From Rhodopirellula sp. SM50 (lineage in GTDB: Bacteria; Planctomycetota; Planctomycetia; Pirellulales; Pirellulaceae), in contig NZ_NTFY01000100.1 in the NCBI RefSeq assembly GCF_002289565.1, forward strand, positions 1-41,232: a DNA stretch of 41,232 bases, read 5' to 3'. Below, in pieces: positions 34,922 through 41,232 of the stretch (position 1 is the first letter of the stretch; each line of letters opens with the position of its first letter). Under the pieces are notes generated by a model. The model saw only the letters and a list, made by a program, of their open reading frames with translations, was not told where the DNA came from and did no database searches. A program made the translations under genes and the position numbers.

Positions 34922-36106
34922 ATGAATCAAACCATCACGCGCCGTGAAGTCTCCTTGTTGTCCTTCCTCTCGTCCCTCTCGGTAATTCGATCGCGAAGCT
35001 CGACCATTCGATCGCGAAGCTCGGTGAAACAGTTCGCCGTTCTGACGCTTGTGCAGCTGCTGATTGCCGGCGGGATGTTGTCGGCCGGCCGATGCGGCGG
35101 CGCGGCGCCGGGGTTGATCGAATTCACCTTGGGCAGCAACTCGCTGTTGGGGATCCCGATCATGGACTTCCCCTCGGAACTGATCGTGTTGGCCCGCGAC
35201 GGGCAGTTGCACACCTTGACGGGCAAAGCGAAAGAGACGATTCGGGCGTTGGATGCATCGTATCAGCCTGCGACGACGATGGAGATGAAGGTTGAACTTC
35301 AAAAGGAATTCGGCCGCGACTTTGAAGTCATCAGCACGCAGCATTTTCTGGTGGTCCAGCCGCGGGGGCGCGGCGAACGTTGGCCGCAGTTGTTCGAACG
35401 TTCCCACCGTGCCTTCGTCGCCTACATGTCGCGACGCGGCGTCAAGATCCGCCGGGGACGATTCCCAATGGTGGCCGTCGTGATGCCCGATTCGGCGGCC
35501 ATGTATGCCGAATTGCAGCGGATGAACGTGGACGTCAAACGGGTCGCCGGAATCTACGCCCGAGAGAGCAACCGTGTGATCACGCACGACGGCGGGCATC
35601 TGCGATTCATCGCCGATACCGTTCGGCACGAGGCCGCGCACCAGTCCGCCTACAACTACAACGTGCACAGCCGAGTCGTGATCACACCCCGCTGGGTGAC
35701 CGAAGGCGTCGGGCAAATGTTTGAACCCGAAGCGATGGTAGGGGGCCAATCCGGGTTGCACACGCGAGACCGCGTCAATCAATCCAGTCTGGAGCAGATC
35801 AGAACCCGCTATGACGGCGGCCATTCGCCGGAGTTTGCCGAAGCGGTCCGCGATCTGGTCGGGGCCAACGAAATGTTCAACAACCCCGCGACGACAGCGG
35901 ACGCCTATGCCGTTGCCTGGGCGATGATGTTTTATTTGGCTGAGCGTGAACCGGAGCGGTTTACTGCGGTGCTCTCGGGAACCGCATCCCGGGGGACCTA
36001 CCAGCCGTACGACCGTTTCGCCCGCCTCAATGACTTTGAGCGTTGGGTGGGAACGGACATCGATCAATTTGCGAAAAAAGTGTCTTGGTTTCTCAAGTCG
36101 CTTTAG
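34922..36106 (+). CDS. DUF1570 family putative metallopeptidase
   Basis: A 394-aa exported protein. VRHEAAHQSAYN holds an HExxH zinc motif (His236-Glu237-x-x-His240), and WVTEGVGQMFEPE about 25 residues on supplies a possible third ligand Glu, as in gluzincins; the DUF1570 group has this layout. The N-terminus has a hydrophobic segment (about 38-55). The first 34 residues contain a duplicated IRSRSS motif from an 18-bp DNA repeat, so a GTG start at 35024 (VKQFAVLTLVQLLIAGG, a cleaner signal peptide) is a real alternative. The gene is divergent from the exported 442-aa protein (220-bp spacer) and precedes nadB by about 97 bp. Confidence 0.85.
   Translation: MNQTITRREVSLLSFLSSLSVIRSRSSTIRSRSSVKQFAVLTLVQLLIAGGMLSAGRCGGAAPGLIEFTLGSNSLLGIPIMDFPSELIVLARDGQLHTLTGKAKETIRALDASYQPATTMEMKVELQKEFGRDFEVISTQHFLVVQPRGRGERWPQLFERSHRAFVAYMSRRGVKIRRGRFPMVAVVMPDSAAMYAELQRMNVDVKRVAGIYARESNRVITHDGGHLRFIADTVRHEAAHQSAYNYNVHSRVVITPRWVTEGVGQMFEPEAMVGGQSGLHTRDRVNQSSLEQIRTRYDGGHSPEFAEAVRDLVGANEMFNNPATTADAYAVAWAMMFYLAEREPERFTAVLSGTASRGTYQPYDRFARLNDFERWVGTDIDQFAKKVSWFLKSL
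34985..35023. repeat. 18-bp direct repeat at the 5' end of the DUF1570 gene
   Basis: ATTCGATCGCGAAGCTCG occurs at 34985-35002 and 35006-35023 (21-bp period). It encodes the duplicated IRSRSS stretch if the ATG at 34922 is used, or is leader if the GTG at 35024 is used. Confidence 0.9.
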
Positions 36107-36202
36107 CCAGGATGTTTCAAAACAATGGCCGAGGGCGTAGACTAGCGCGTTAGGTCGCAGTTCGCGCCCGCCTTGAAACCGCCCGCCTGGGACTTTGCAC
36201 TG

Positions 36203-37861
36203 ATGATGACGCCGCGATATCTGGTCCCTTTTGACACGCGTCACGCGGTCCACAGGTTCACGGATGTCTTGATCATCGGCGGCGGACTTGCGGGGCTACG
36301 CGCTGCCAATGCCGTCGATTCTCACCTGCGGGTCTTGGTGGTCACCAAAGATGTGCTGCGAGAATCCAACAGCACCTACGCCCAGGGCGGAATCGCCGGT
36401 GTGCTGGATCCCGAAGATCGCTTTGAAAACCATATCCGCGACACGCTGGTCGCCGGTGCAAATCTGTGCGACGTCGATGTCGTCAACATGGTCATTCGCG
36501 AGGGGCCGGGACGGATCGAAGAGCTGGTCCGCTGGGGCACGCAATTTGACCTGGAAGAAGGCGTGTTGGAACTCGGTCGCGAGGGCGGCCATTCTCATGA
36601 GCGAATCGTTCACGCCCAAGGCGACGCGACCGGGGCGGAGATCATGCGCGCGGTGATTCAGCGGACGCGGTCCCTGAAGAATGTTCGCATCCTGGAAAAC
36701 ACCTTCACCATCGACTTGCTCACGCACGGCGGACAATGCCGTGGCGCGATTGTTTCCGAAGACGGCGGACCACCGACGATGGTCTGGGCCAAAGAAACGA
36801 TCTTGTGCACCGGCGGTGCCGGACAGATTTTTCGCGAGTCGACCAATCCCGCCGTGGCGACCGCCGATGGTTCGTCACTGGCCTATCGCGCCGGCGTTCA
36901 ACTGAGCGACATGGAATTCATGCAGTTCCACCCCACGGTGTTGTACATCGCCGGTTCCTCGCGGTCGTTGATCACCGAAGCGATCCGCGGCGAAGGCGCC
37001 CATCTGGTTGATTCCAACGGGCACCGATTCATGCCGGACTATGACGAGCGGGCTGAGTTGGCACCCCGAGACGTTGTCAGCCAATCGATCATTCGACAAA
37101 TGCAAGCGACGTCACATCCCTGTGTGTATTTGGACCTTTCTCATCTGGATGCCAAGCACGTCGTGGCGCGGTTTCCGGGGATCGCCGAACTCTGTGCCAA
37201 GTTCGGACTGGATCTCGCCAGTGATCGCATTCCGGTTCGACCGGGTGCGCACTACATGCTCGGCGGTGTGACGGTGGACCGACAGGGACGCACCAGTCTG
37301 CCGGGGCTCTGGGCTGCCGGTGAAGTGACCAGCAGCGGTTTGCATGGCGCGAATCGTTTGGCCAGCAACAGTTTGCTCGAAGGGTTGGTTTATGGAGCGG
37401 CCGCCGGCGGGGCCGCGTCTCGGTCGGCCAGCGAAGGGGACCATGAAATGCGGGCGATGCAGATTCGTCAGTCCGCGACGTCGCCCACCGAGTCGTTCGA
37501 CATCGATGATGTTCGCATCTCGCTGAAGAGTTTGATGGGGCGATTGGTCGGAGTCGAACGTGATGCGGAAGGGTTGCAAAAAGCCGCCGATACGATTCGT
37601 TCTTACGCCGCGTATGCGATGAATCATCAATTCGAAGATGAAGCCGGCTGGGAATTGCAAAACCTGCTGACCACCGCAGCGATCATGGTTTCCTCCGCCA
37701 TGGTGAGAACGGAATCGCGGGGCGTTCATTTTCGCAGCGATCATCCCGCGCAGAACGATGAACAATGGCGCCGCCATCTGACCGTCCAAATCAACGTCGA
37801 CGGCGGTTACCCCCAACGCGGCGCCTTGCTCGAGCCGGAACCGGTGACGACAAGTCGCTGA
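36203..37861 (+). CDS. nadB: L-aspartate oxidase (NAD biosynthesis)
   Basis: A 552-aa flavoenzyme that oxidises L-aspartate to iminoaspartate, the first step of de novo NAD synthesis (with NadA, not seen here). The FAD motif is DVLIIGGGLAGLRAA. Succinate dehydrogenase/NadB-type marks follow: STYAQGGIAGV, EGGHSHERIVHAQGDATG, the capping-domain active-site segment FHPTVLY, TEAIRGEGAHLVDSNGHRFM, and HGANRLASNSLLEGLVYG with the conserved Arg. The C-terminal helical domain is present and the length is normal (about 530-560). The start is ATG at 36203 or 36206; an upstream TTG at 36173 is possible but not needed. It stands alone. Confidence 0.95.
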   Translation: MMTPRYLVPFDTRHAVHRFTDVLIIGGGLAGLRAANAVDSHLRVLVVTKDVLRESNSTYAQGGIAGVLDPEDRFENHIRDTLVAGANLCDVDVVNMVIREGPGRIEELVRWGTQFDLEEGVLELGREGGHSHERIVHAQGDATGAEIMRAVIQRTRSLKNVRILENTFTIDLLTHGGQCRGAIVSEDGGPPTMVWAKETILCTGGAGQIFRESTNPAVATADGSSLAYRAGVQLSDMEFMQFHPTVLYIAGSSRSLITEAIRGEGAHLVDSNGHRFMPDYDERAELAPRDVVSQSIIRQMQATSHPCVYLDLSHLDAKHVVARFPGIAELCAKFGLDLASDRIPVRPGAHYMLGGVTVDRQGRTSLPGLWAAGEVTSSGLHGANRLASNSLLEGLVYGAAAGGAASRSASEGDHEMRAMQIRQSATSPTESFDIDDVRISLKSLMGRLVGVERDAEGLQKAADTIRSYAAYAMNHQFEDEAGWELQNLLTTAAIMVSSAMVRTESRGVHFRSDHPAQNDEQWRRHLTVQINVDGGYPQRGALLEPEPVTTSR

Positions 37862-37940
37862 GAGTGGACAGGTTCGACGGTCTCAAATCCGTGGATTTTT
37901 CGTCGGATCAGCCGTTCGTCGCCAGACTTACCCGTCTCCC

Positions 37941-37967
37941 ATTATTCTGCCCCGAATCATTCTGCCA
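37941..37967. repeat. Copy of dispersed TTCTGCCCC/ATCATTCTGCC repeat
   Basis: ATTATTCTGCCCCGAATCAT then TCTGCCA shows an internal duplication of ATNATTCTGCC. It is close to 10461-10480 and to the complement of the 41145-41232 array. It lies in the spacer 37862-38270, which holds no intact gene. Confidence 0.6.
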
Positions 37968-38191
37968 TGGCTGCCCTGATTCCCACCGACTTGACAAGGC
38001 AAGGTGACTGAATGGAGAGGTAGGAAGATTTTTGGGGCAAGAAAACTCGCTCATTCGAATGGATGGTGCAGATCGCTATTTTCTTACCTGCGAAGATTTC
38101 TTACCTGTTCTCCGCAACGGCAAGAAGCGGGCGGACCAAATACTTACCCAAATCAGCTGATGCCAGCTGTGTTTTCATAACCAGCAGTGGA

Positions 38192-38240
38192 CCTGGGGTT
38201 ACGCCCGGATTCGCTGGGGCTCATCCGGTCTCACCCCAGG
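38192..38240. repeat. Nested palindrome (REP-like) before the OYE remnant
   Basis: CCTGGGGT (38192-38199) pairs with ACCCCAGG (38233-38240), and inside it CCGGAT (38205-38210) pairs with ATCCGG (38223-38228). From memory, similar CCTGGGG palindromes are frequent in planctomycete spacers. The readable remnant of the oxidoreductase begins about 60 bp further on. Confidence 0.75.
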
Positions 38241-38270
38241 CTATGTTGTTGATCGCCTTTGGCGAACCGA

Positions 38271-38662
38271 ACCGAGTGAATCTTGATCCACCACGGAACA
38301 AGCAATTCACGTTCGTCGCCCAACGTCTTGATCGGTTGGGTCTGGCCTACCTGCACGTCATGGACGGATTGGCGTTTGGGTTCCATGAACTCGGCGACCC
38401 GATGACGCTGGGTGAGTTCCGCAAAGTCTTTCGTGGACCGTTGATGGGCAACTGCGGGTACACGCAAGCAACGGCCGAGCAGGCGACTGAATCGGGGGCG
38501 GCGGACCTGATTTCGTTCGGTCGGCCATACATCAGCAACCCGGACTTGGTGCGCCGCTTTGATGAAGGCCTGGAGTTGGCACCCGAGGCCGAGATGGCCG
38601 ATTGGTACCAGCCCAACGGCGAGTCGGGGTACACCGATTTCCCGTCGTACCAAACGGTCTAA
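38271..38662 (+). pseudogene. C-terminal remnant of an Old Yellow Enzyme (NADH:flavin oxidoreductase/alkene reductase)
   Basis: About 130 residues match only the last third of an OYE-type FMN reductase (normally about 360 aa): RLDRLGLAYLHVMDGLAFGF, the FMN-phosphate strand region GPLMGNCGYTQATAEQA, ADLISFGRPYISNPDLVRRF and a GYTDFPSYQTV end. The catalytic Tyr and the N-terminal FMN-binding half are absent, and no matching sequence is found upstream, where a REP-like palindrome stands instead. A frame-compatible ATG exists at 38243, so a short protein could still be made, but it could not bind FMN normally. I read it as a truncated, probably dead gene. Confidence 0.85.
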
Positions 38663-38677
38663 TCCGTCACTGGATGT

Positions 38678-39370
38678 TTACAACGTCATGCTGACCGTGG
38701 TCGGTCCGCCGGGAGCGGACTCGACCGTCACGGTTTTTCCGACCAGTCTGGCGCGTCCTTTCATCGAACGAACTCCGAATCGGTTCGGATCGATCGCCGC
38801 CGGGTCGAAACCGTCTCCGTCGTCGACGATCACCAACCGATCGGGCTGGCAGCGGATCGTAACCGTCTTCGCGTTGCCGTGCCGGGTGGCGTTTCTCAAC
38901 GCTTCGATCAAAACGCGATAGGCGGTGGTCGCCTGGTCGCGATTCCAGTTCGAATCGCAGACCGGGCTTGCCGGATCGACGTCCCAGACCACCTGGCAAT
39001 CCGAGCCACCGATTCGGTTGGCGGTGTCTTTCGCCGCGGCCAGCCAGGACAACTGATCCAGTTCGGGCGGATAGATCTGAGTTAGCAGATTTCGCGCGAG
39101 GGCCAAGGCTTGCTGGAGCCAATCGTCGGATTTGGCGATGCGATCCACGAGCGGTGCCAGCTCGCCCACAGCGGTGGTGGGATCATCGGCTGAACGCAAC
39201 GCGGCCTGCAGATTTGCCGATGCGGCAAACATCAACGGGATCAACAGGTCATGTACGTCATGACCGATCTGCGAGCGTTCCAGATCAATGATTTGGGCGG
39301 CGGTCAGTTCGGACGATTGAGAATGAGAATCTTCCGCGTCACCGTTTCCCGTCACGCCGGAGGGGCTCAC
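38678..39370 (-). CDS. Soluble histidine kinase (NarL/DesK-type, HisKA_3 and HATPase_c)
   Basis: A 230-aa kinase without a membrane part or sensor domain. ERSQIGHDVHD (31-41) fits the HisKA_3 dimerisation box, with His40 as phospho-acceptor. The ATPase domain has an N-box in EALRNATRHGNA, G1 in DDGDGFDP and G2 in GVRSMKGRARLVG. The start is a GTG at 39370 whose GTGA overlaps the stop of the STAS gene, so it is translationally coupled to it. No response regulator gene is in the window. Its N-terminal 20 residues are Ser/Asp-rich and probably disordered. It may be regulated by the STAS protein, or phosphorylate an unlinked NarL-type regulator (inference). Confidence 0.88.
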   Translation of the reverse strand: MSPSGVTGNGDAEDSHSQSSELTAAQIIDLERSQIGHDVHDLLIPLMFAASANLQAALRSADDPTTAVGELAPLVDRIAKSDDWLQQALALARNLLTQIYPPELDQLSWLAAAKDTANRIGGSDCQVVWDVDPASPVCDSNWNRDQATTAYRVLIEALRNATRHGNAKTVTIRCQPDRLVIVDDGDGFDPAAIDPNRFGVRSMKGRARLVGKTVTVESAPGGPTTVSMTL

Positions 39371-39732
39371 CCGAACCAGCCTTTCTTTTCAAAGCTCGCG
39401 ATCGCCTTGTCTTCGCTGCCCTGGATGTCGAACAGTTTGTTCAACTTCGTGATCTTGAAGACTTCCAAGACGTTCGGCGAAACTTCGCAGAACTTCAGTG
39501 CAACGCCCTGGGCTTTGCATCCTTTGTTCAACATCACCAGCTTGGTGATCATCGCCGACGACATGAACGAGACGCCACGAAAGTTCAGCAACAACTTTTT
39601 GTGGATTGCCTGGGGAACGGCGTCTTGCAGCTCACGGCCGACTTGCTCGATCCGTTGGCTGTCGAGAATCTTGCTGTCCATGAATCCGACAACCAAGATT
39701 TCGCCGTTGTTTTCCGTTGTGGTGGCGGACAT
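39367..39732 (-). CDS. STAS-domain protein (anti-sigma-factor antagonist-like)
   Basis: A 121-aa single STAS domain. NFRGVSFMSSAMITKLVML corresponds to the SpoIIAA phosphorylation loop (DxSxVxxMDSSG); here the usual Asp is Ser58, and Ser59 would be the phosphorylatable residue. VALKFCEVSPNVLEVFKITKLNKLFDI is the conserved last strand-helix part (quoted in pieces: VALKFCEVSPN, VFKITKLNKLFDI). The start at 39732 is selected because the open frame above it has no STAS character. Its stop overlaps the GTG of the histidine kinase gene. It probably switches a partner, most likely the kinase, by binding and Ser phosphorylation; no RsbW/SpoIIAB-type gene is present. Confidence 0.88.
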   Translation of the reverse strand: MSATTTENNGEILVVGFMDSKILDSQRIEQVGRELQDAVPQAIHKKLLLNFRGVSFMSSAMITKLVMLNKGCKAQGVALKFCEVSPNVLEVFKITKLNKLFDIQGSEDKAIASFEKKGWFG

Positions 39733-39875
39733 TGCGAGTGGTTCTGAGAGGGGTGTGACAAGCGGAAGCGGGATGGGCTGTCGCGAAAACTCGCCCCATC
39801 CCGCCGCTGTAGGGTAGCAGCGTCGGGCGCCGGTCGCAATTCTCCGGCCGACAAACGGGATCGGAGAGGTCAAAA

Positions 39876-40427
39876 TTAGTGGGCGGACTTTCGGAACACA
39901 CCCGTGGCGTTGACCATCACGGTGTTGACGGCTGGGTTGTATTGCGCCATTCCGGTGACGTAAACGACGTCGCCCTTTTCCAAGCCCAGCGTTTGGCGGG
40001 CATCGCCTTCCAAAATGCCGCCGTCTGGTCCCTTGAACTGGACGATCGCCCGCGGGGCGTTTTCCAGTTTGCGCTTGCAAAACGGGCAATTGTCGGCGTG
40101 CTCGGGATCACCTTCACCGTGTCCTTCGTCGGGCAGCTGGGAGATCATGAAGGCCAATTGTCCCGGCTGGAACGGATCGGCCGCACCGGCGTCGATCCGA
40201 CCGCCCAGGACGACCGAGATCTCGTCGGTGCCTGCTTCTTTGATCTTCGTGGGCGTGGAGACTTCGCCTGCGGGCATATCGGTCAAGACGAATGAAACGT
40301 CCTGTGTGGGCGTCGGCCCGAGGCTGGTCGAGGACGCGTTTCCGAAGCCCGTCTCGGAGCTGCCGCCACAGCCGGCGAGTGTCCAGCAGGTCAGCAGCAA
40401 GGCGGTGCCGCAGAGAGATTTGGCCAT
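39876..40427 (-). CDS. Lipoprotein with CxxC motif, hypothetical
   Basis: A 183-aa protein with a lipoprotein signal (LLLTCWTLAGCGG; lipid-bearing Cys at about residue 20), then a Ser/Thr/Pro-rich linker. The core (about 65-180) is beta-rich with an OB-fold-like pattern and contains HGEGDPEHADNCPFCKRKL, a His/Asp/Cys segment with a CxxC that could bind a metal. The family is not recognised. Its ATG overlaps the stop of the His-rich lipoprotein gene (TGATG), so the two are co-translated. Probably periplasmic side of a membrane; a role in metal handling together with the neighbour is inferred. Confidence 0.78.
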   Translation of the reverse strand: MAKSLCGTALLLTCWTLAGCGGSSETGFGNASSTSLGPTPTQDVSFVLTDMPAGEVSTPTKIKEAGTDEISVVLGGRIDAGAADPFQPGQLAFMISQLPDEGHGEGDPEHADNCPFCKRKLENAPRAIVQFKGPDGGILEGDARQTLGLEKGDVVYVTGMAQYNPAVNTVMVNATGVFRKSAH

Positions 40428-41008
40428 CAGTTCGCGTCCTTTTTCAGCGTTTCAATTGCTTCGTCGATCGACTTGCTGACATCGTCGTAGCTCTTGCCCT
40501 TGGCTTTGCTCTCGTCGCTGCCGTGCAGGCCTTGATCGATGGCGGTGAAATCATCCAACAACGAATCGACTGCCGCAGCCGCCGCCGTTTTCTGCTCGGA
40601 GTCGTCCATGGTTTGGATGAAGTTCTCGGTCGCAATCAGAACTTCGCCGATGTGGTGCAGCGGACCGTGAGCGGCATCGGCGTCGCCGGCGGCGAATTCG
40701 TCGCGAATCGTGTCGCGCAGTGATTCAATCTCTGTGACCGCTTCGGACAGCGACTTGAAGTCATGGCTGTGCTCTTCGGCGTGATCGTCGTCATGGTCGT
40801 GCCCCTCGTGGGCGTCATGGTCGTGATCGCCGTGCTCGTCATGATCATGGCCGTCGTGATCATGTTCGCCGTCATCGTGGCTGTGGTCGTGATCCGTCTC
40901 GGACGCCTCCGTCACCGTCGTGGTCGATTTGTCTTGGCAACCCGGCAGGGCTGCAAAACAAAACGCGGCGAGAAATCCAAGGGTGAGCGAGAACGATTGG
41001 GACGTCAT
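40427..41008 (-). CDS. His/Asp-rich lipoprotein, putative metal-binding
   Basis: A 193-aa protein. A lipobox FAALPGC follows the signal peptide (Cys at about residue 24). Residues about 38-82 are almost entirely His, Asp, Glu and Gly, with many HDHD/HDHDGH-type units, a strong candidate for binding zinc, nickel or another divalent metal. The C-terminal 110 residues form an amphipathic helical region (SLSEAVTEIESLRDTIRDEF and onward) resembling a four-helix bundle. The stop overlaps the start of the CxxC lipoprotein gene. It is the first gene of that pair, with about 135 bp between its ATG and the tandem array at the window edge. Confidence 0.82.
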   Translation of the reverse strand: MTSQSFSLTLGFLAAFCFAALPGCQDKSTTTVTEASETDHDHSHDDGEHDHDGHDHDEHGDHDHDAHEGHDHDDDHAEEHSHDFKSLSEAVTEIESLRDTIRDEFAAGDADAAHGPLHHIGEVLIATENFIQTMDDSEQKTAAAAAVDSLLDDFTAIDQGLHGSDESKAKGKSYDDVSKSIDEAIETLKKDAN

Positions 41009-41144
41009 CGAATTGGTATCCGGAAAGTGTAGAGGGGGGAAAGGCCGGCGGCGGTGCTGCGCCCGCGGTCAGGGGGCCAATACATTATCACGTTCTACGT
41101 CGATTTGGCCAATCGGTTCGCCGGGTGGGGTGAGTCGGGGAGGG

Positions 41145-41232
41145 CAAAACGATGGGGGCAAAACGATGGGGGCAAAACGATGGGGGCAAAACGATGGGGG
41201 CAAAACGATGGGGGCAAAACGATGGGGGCAAA
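41145..41232. repeat. 14-bp tandem array, runs off the window
   Basis: Units CAAAACGATGGGGG begin at 41145, 41159, 41173, 41187, 41201 and 41215, with a seventh cut at 41229. There are no spacers, so it is not a CRISPR array. The complement (CCCCCATCGTTTTG) resembles the dispersed repeat at 10461 and 37941. Confidence 0.95.

Noticed and set aside
34703..36253. Minus-strand frame continuous with the 442-aa exported protein, giving a 959-aa product
   Set aside because: It is antisense to the well-supported DUF1570 gene, while a signal peptide begins exactly at 34702.

Overview
The window (41,232 bp, high GC) reads as a chromosome segment of a planctomycete, most likely a Pirellulales-type marine bacterium (Rhodopirellula/Stieleria-like). 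This rests on gene content: a DUF1592/DUF1588 cytochrome-type protein paired with a DUF1552 protein, a DUF1570 protease-like protein, dockerin-tailed giant surface proteins, PEP-CTERM, Tat-exported Gfo/Idh/MocA oxidoreductases, and intergenic REP-like repeats. The species cannot be fixed from the sequence.

Layout. 1-6.4 kb: the 3' part of a giant cell-surface protein (SdrD-like, beta-propeller, cadherin, PKD, cohesin-like and dockerin modules). 6.6-9.6 kb: a sigma-54 activator divergent from an AhpD-like/DUF1348 pair, with a palindromic iteron cluster between them. 9.7-11.3 kb: a coiled-coil exported protein and an SGNH esterase. 11.4-13.0 kb: a REP-associated (RAYT) transposase framed by inverted REP-like repeats. 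13.1-15.1 kb: a PEP-CTERM protein, tRNA-Asp and two small proteins, one with an L7/L12-like C-terminal motif. 15.1-18.4 kb: a PfkB sugar kinase and two Gfo/Idh/MocA oxidoreductases. 18.7-21.8 kb: a tight operon of a TauD-like dioxygenase, an MFS transporter and a TauE/SafE permease. 21.9-24.2 kb: an unusual fusion of a glutamate-transporter (SDF) fold with a periplasmic amino-acid-binding domain. 24.3-27.7 kb: a repeat-rich spacer, a Wzz/GumC-type polysaccharide co-polymerase and a sugar isomerase/epimerase. 28-32 kb: the DUF1592/DUF1552 pair. 32.3-37.9 kb: a parvulin isomerase coupled to a secreted protein, a DUF1570 protein and NadB. 38-41.2 kb: a truncated Old Yellow Enzyme remnant, a histidine kinase overlapping a STAS protein, and two coupled lipoproteins, one extremely His/Asp-rich.

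Strongest candidates for something new. (1) The 742-aa SDF-SBP fusion at 21947-24175: its substrate- and sodium-site motifs are replaced, while the binding-protein domain keeps ligand-type residues, so it may be a receptor or a binding-protein-dependent transporter of unusual type. (2) The four-cysteine GAF sigma-54 activator with its three operator-like palindromes beside a peroxidase-like gene. (3) The RAYT/REP element whose transposase shows no catalytic tyrosine where one is expected. (4) The STAS-kinase overlap pair. Several unrelated intergenic repeat families punctuate the window.

All functional statements come from reading the translated sequence and remembered family motifs; no database search was run.
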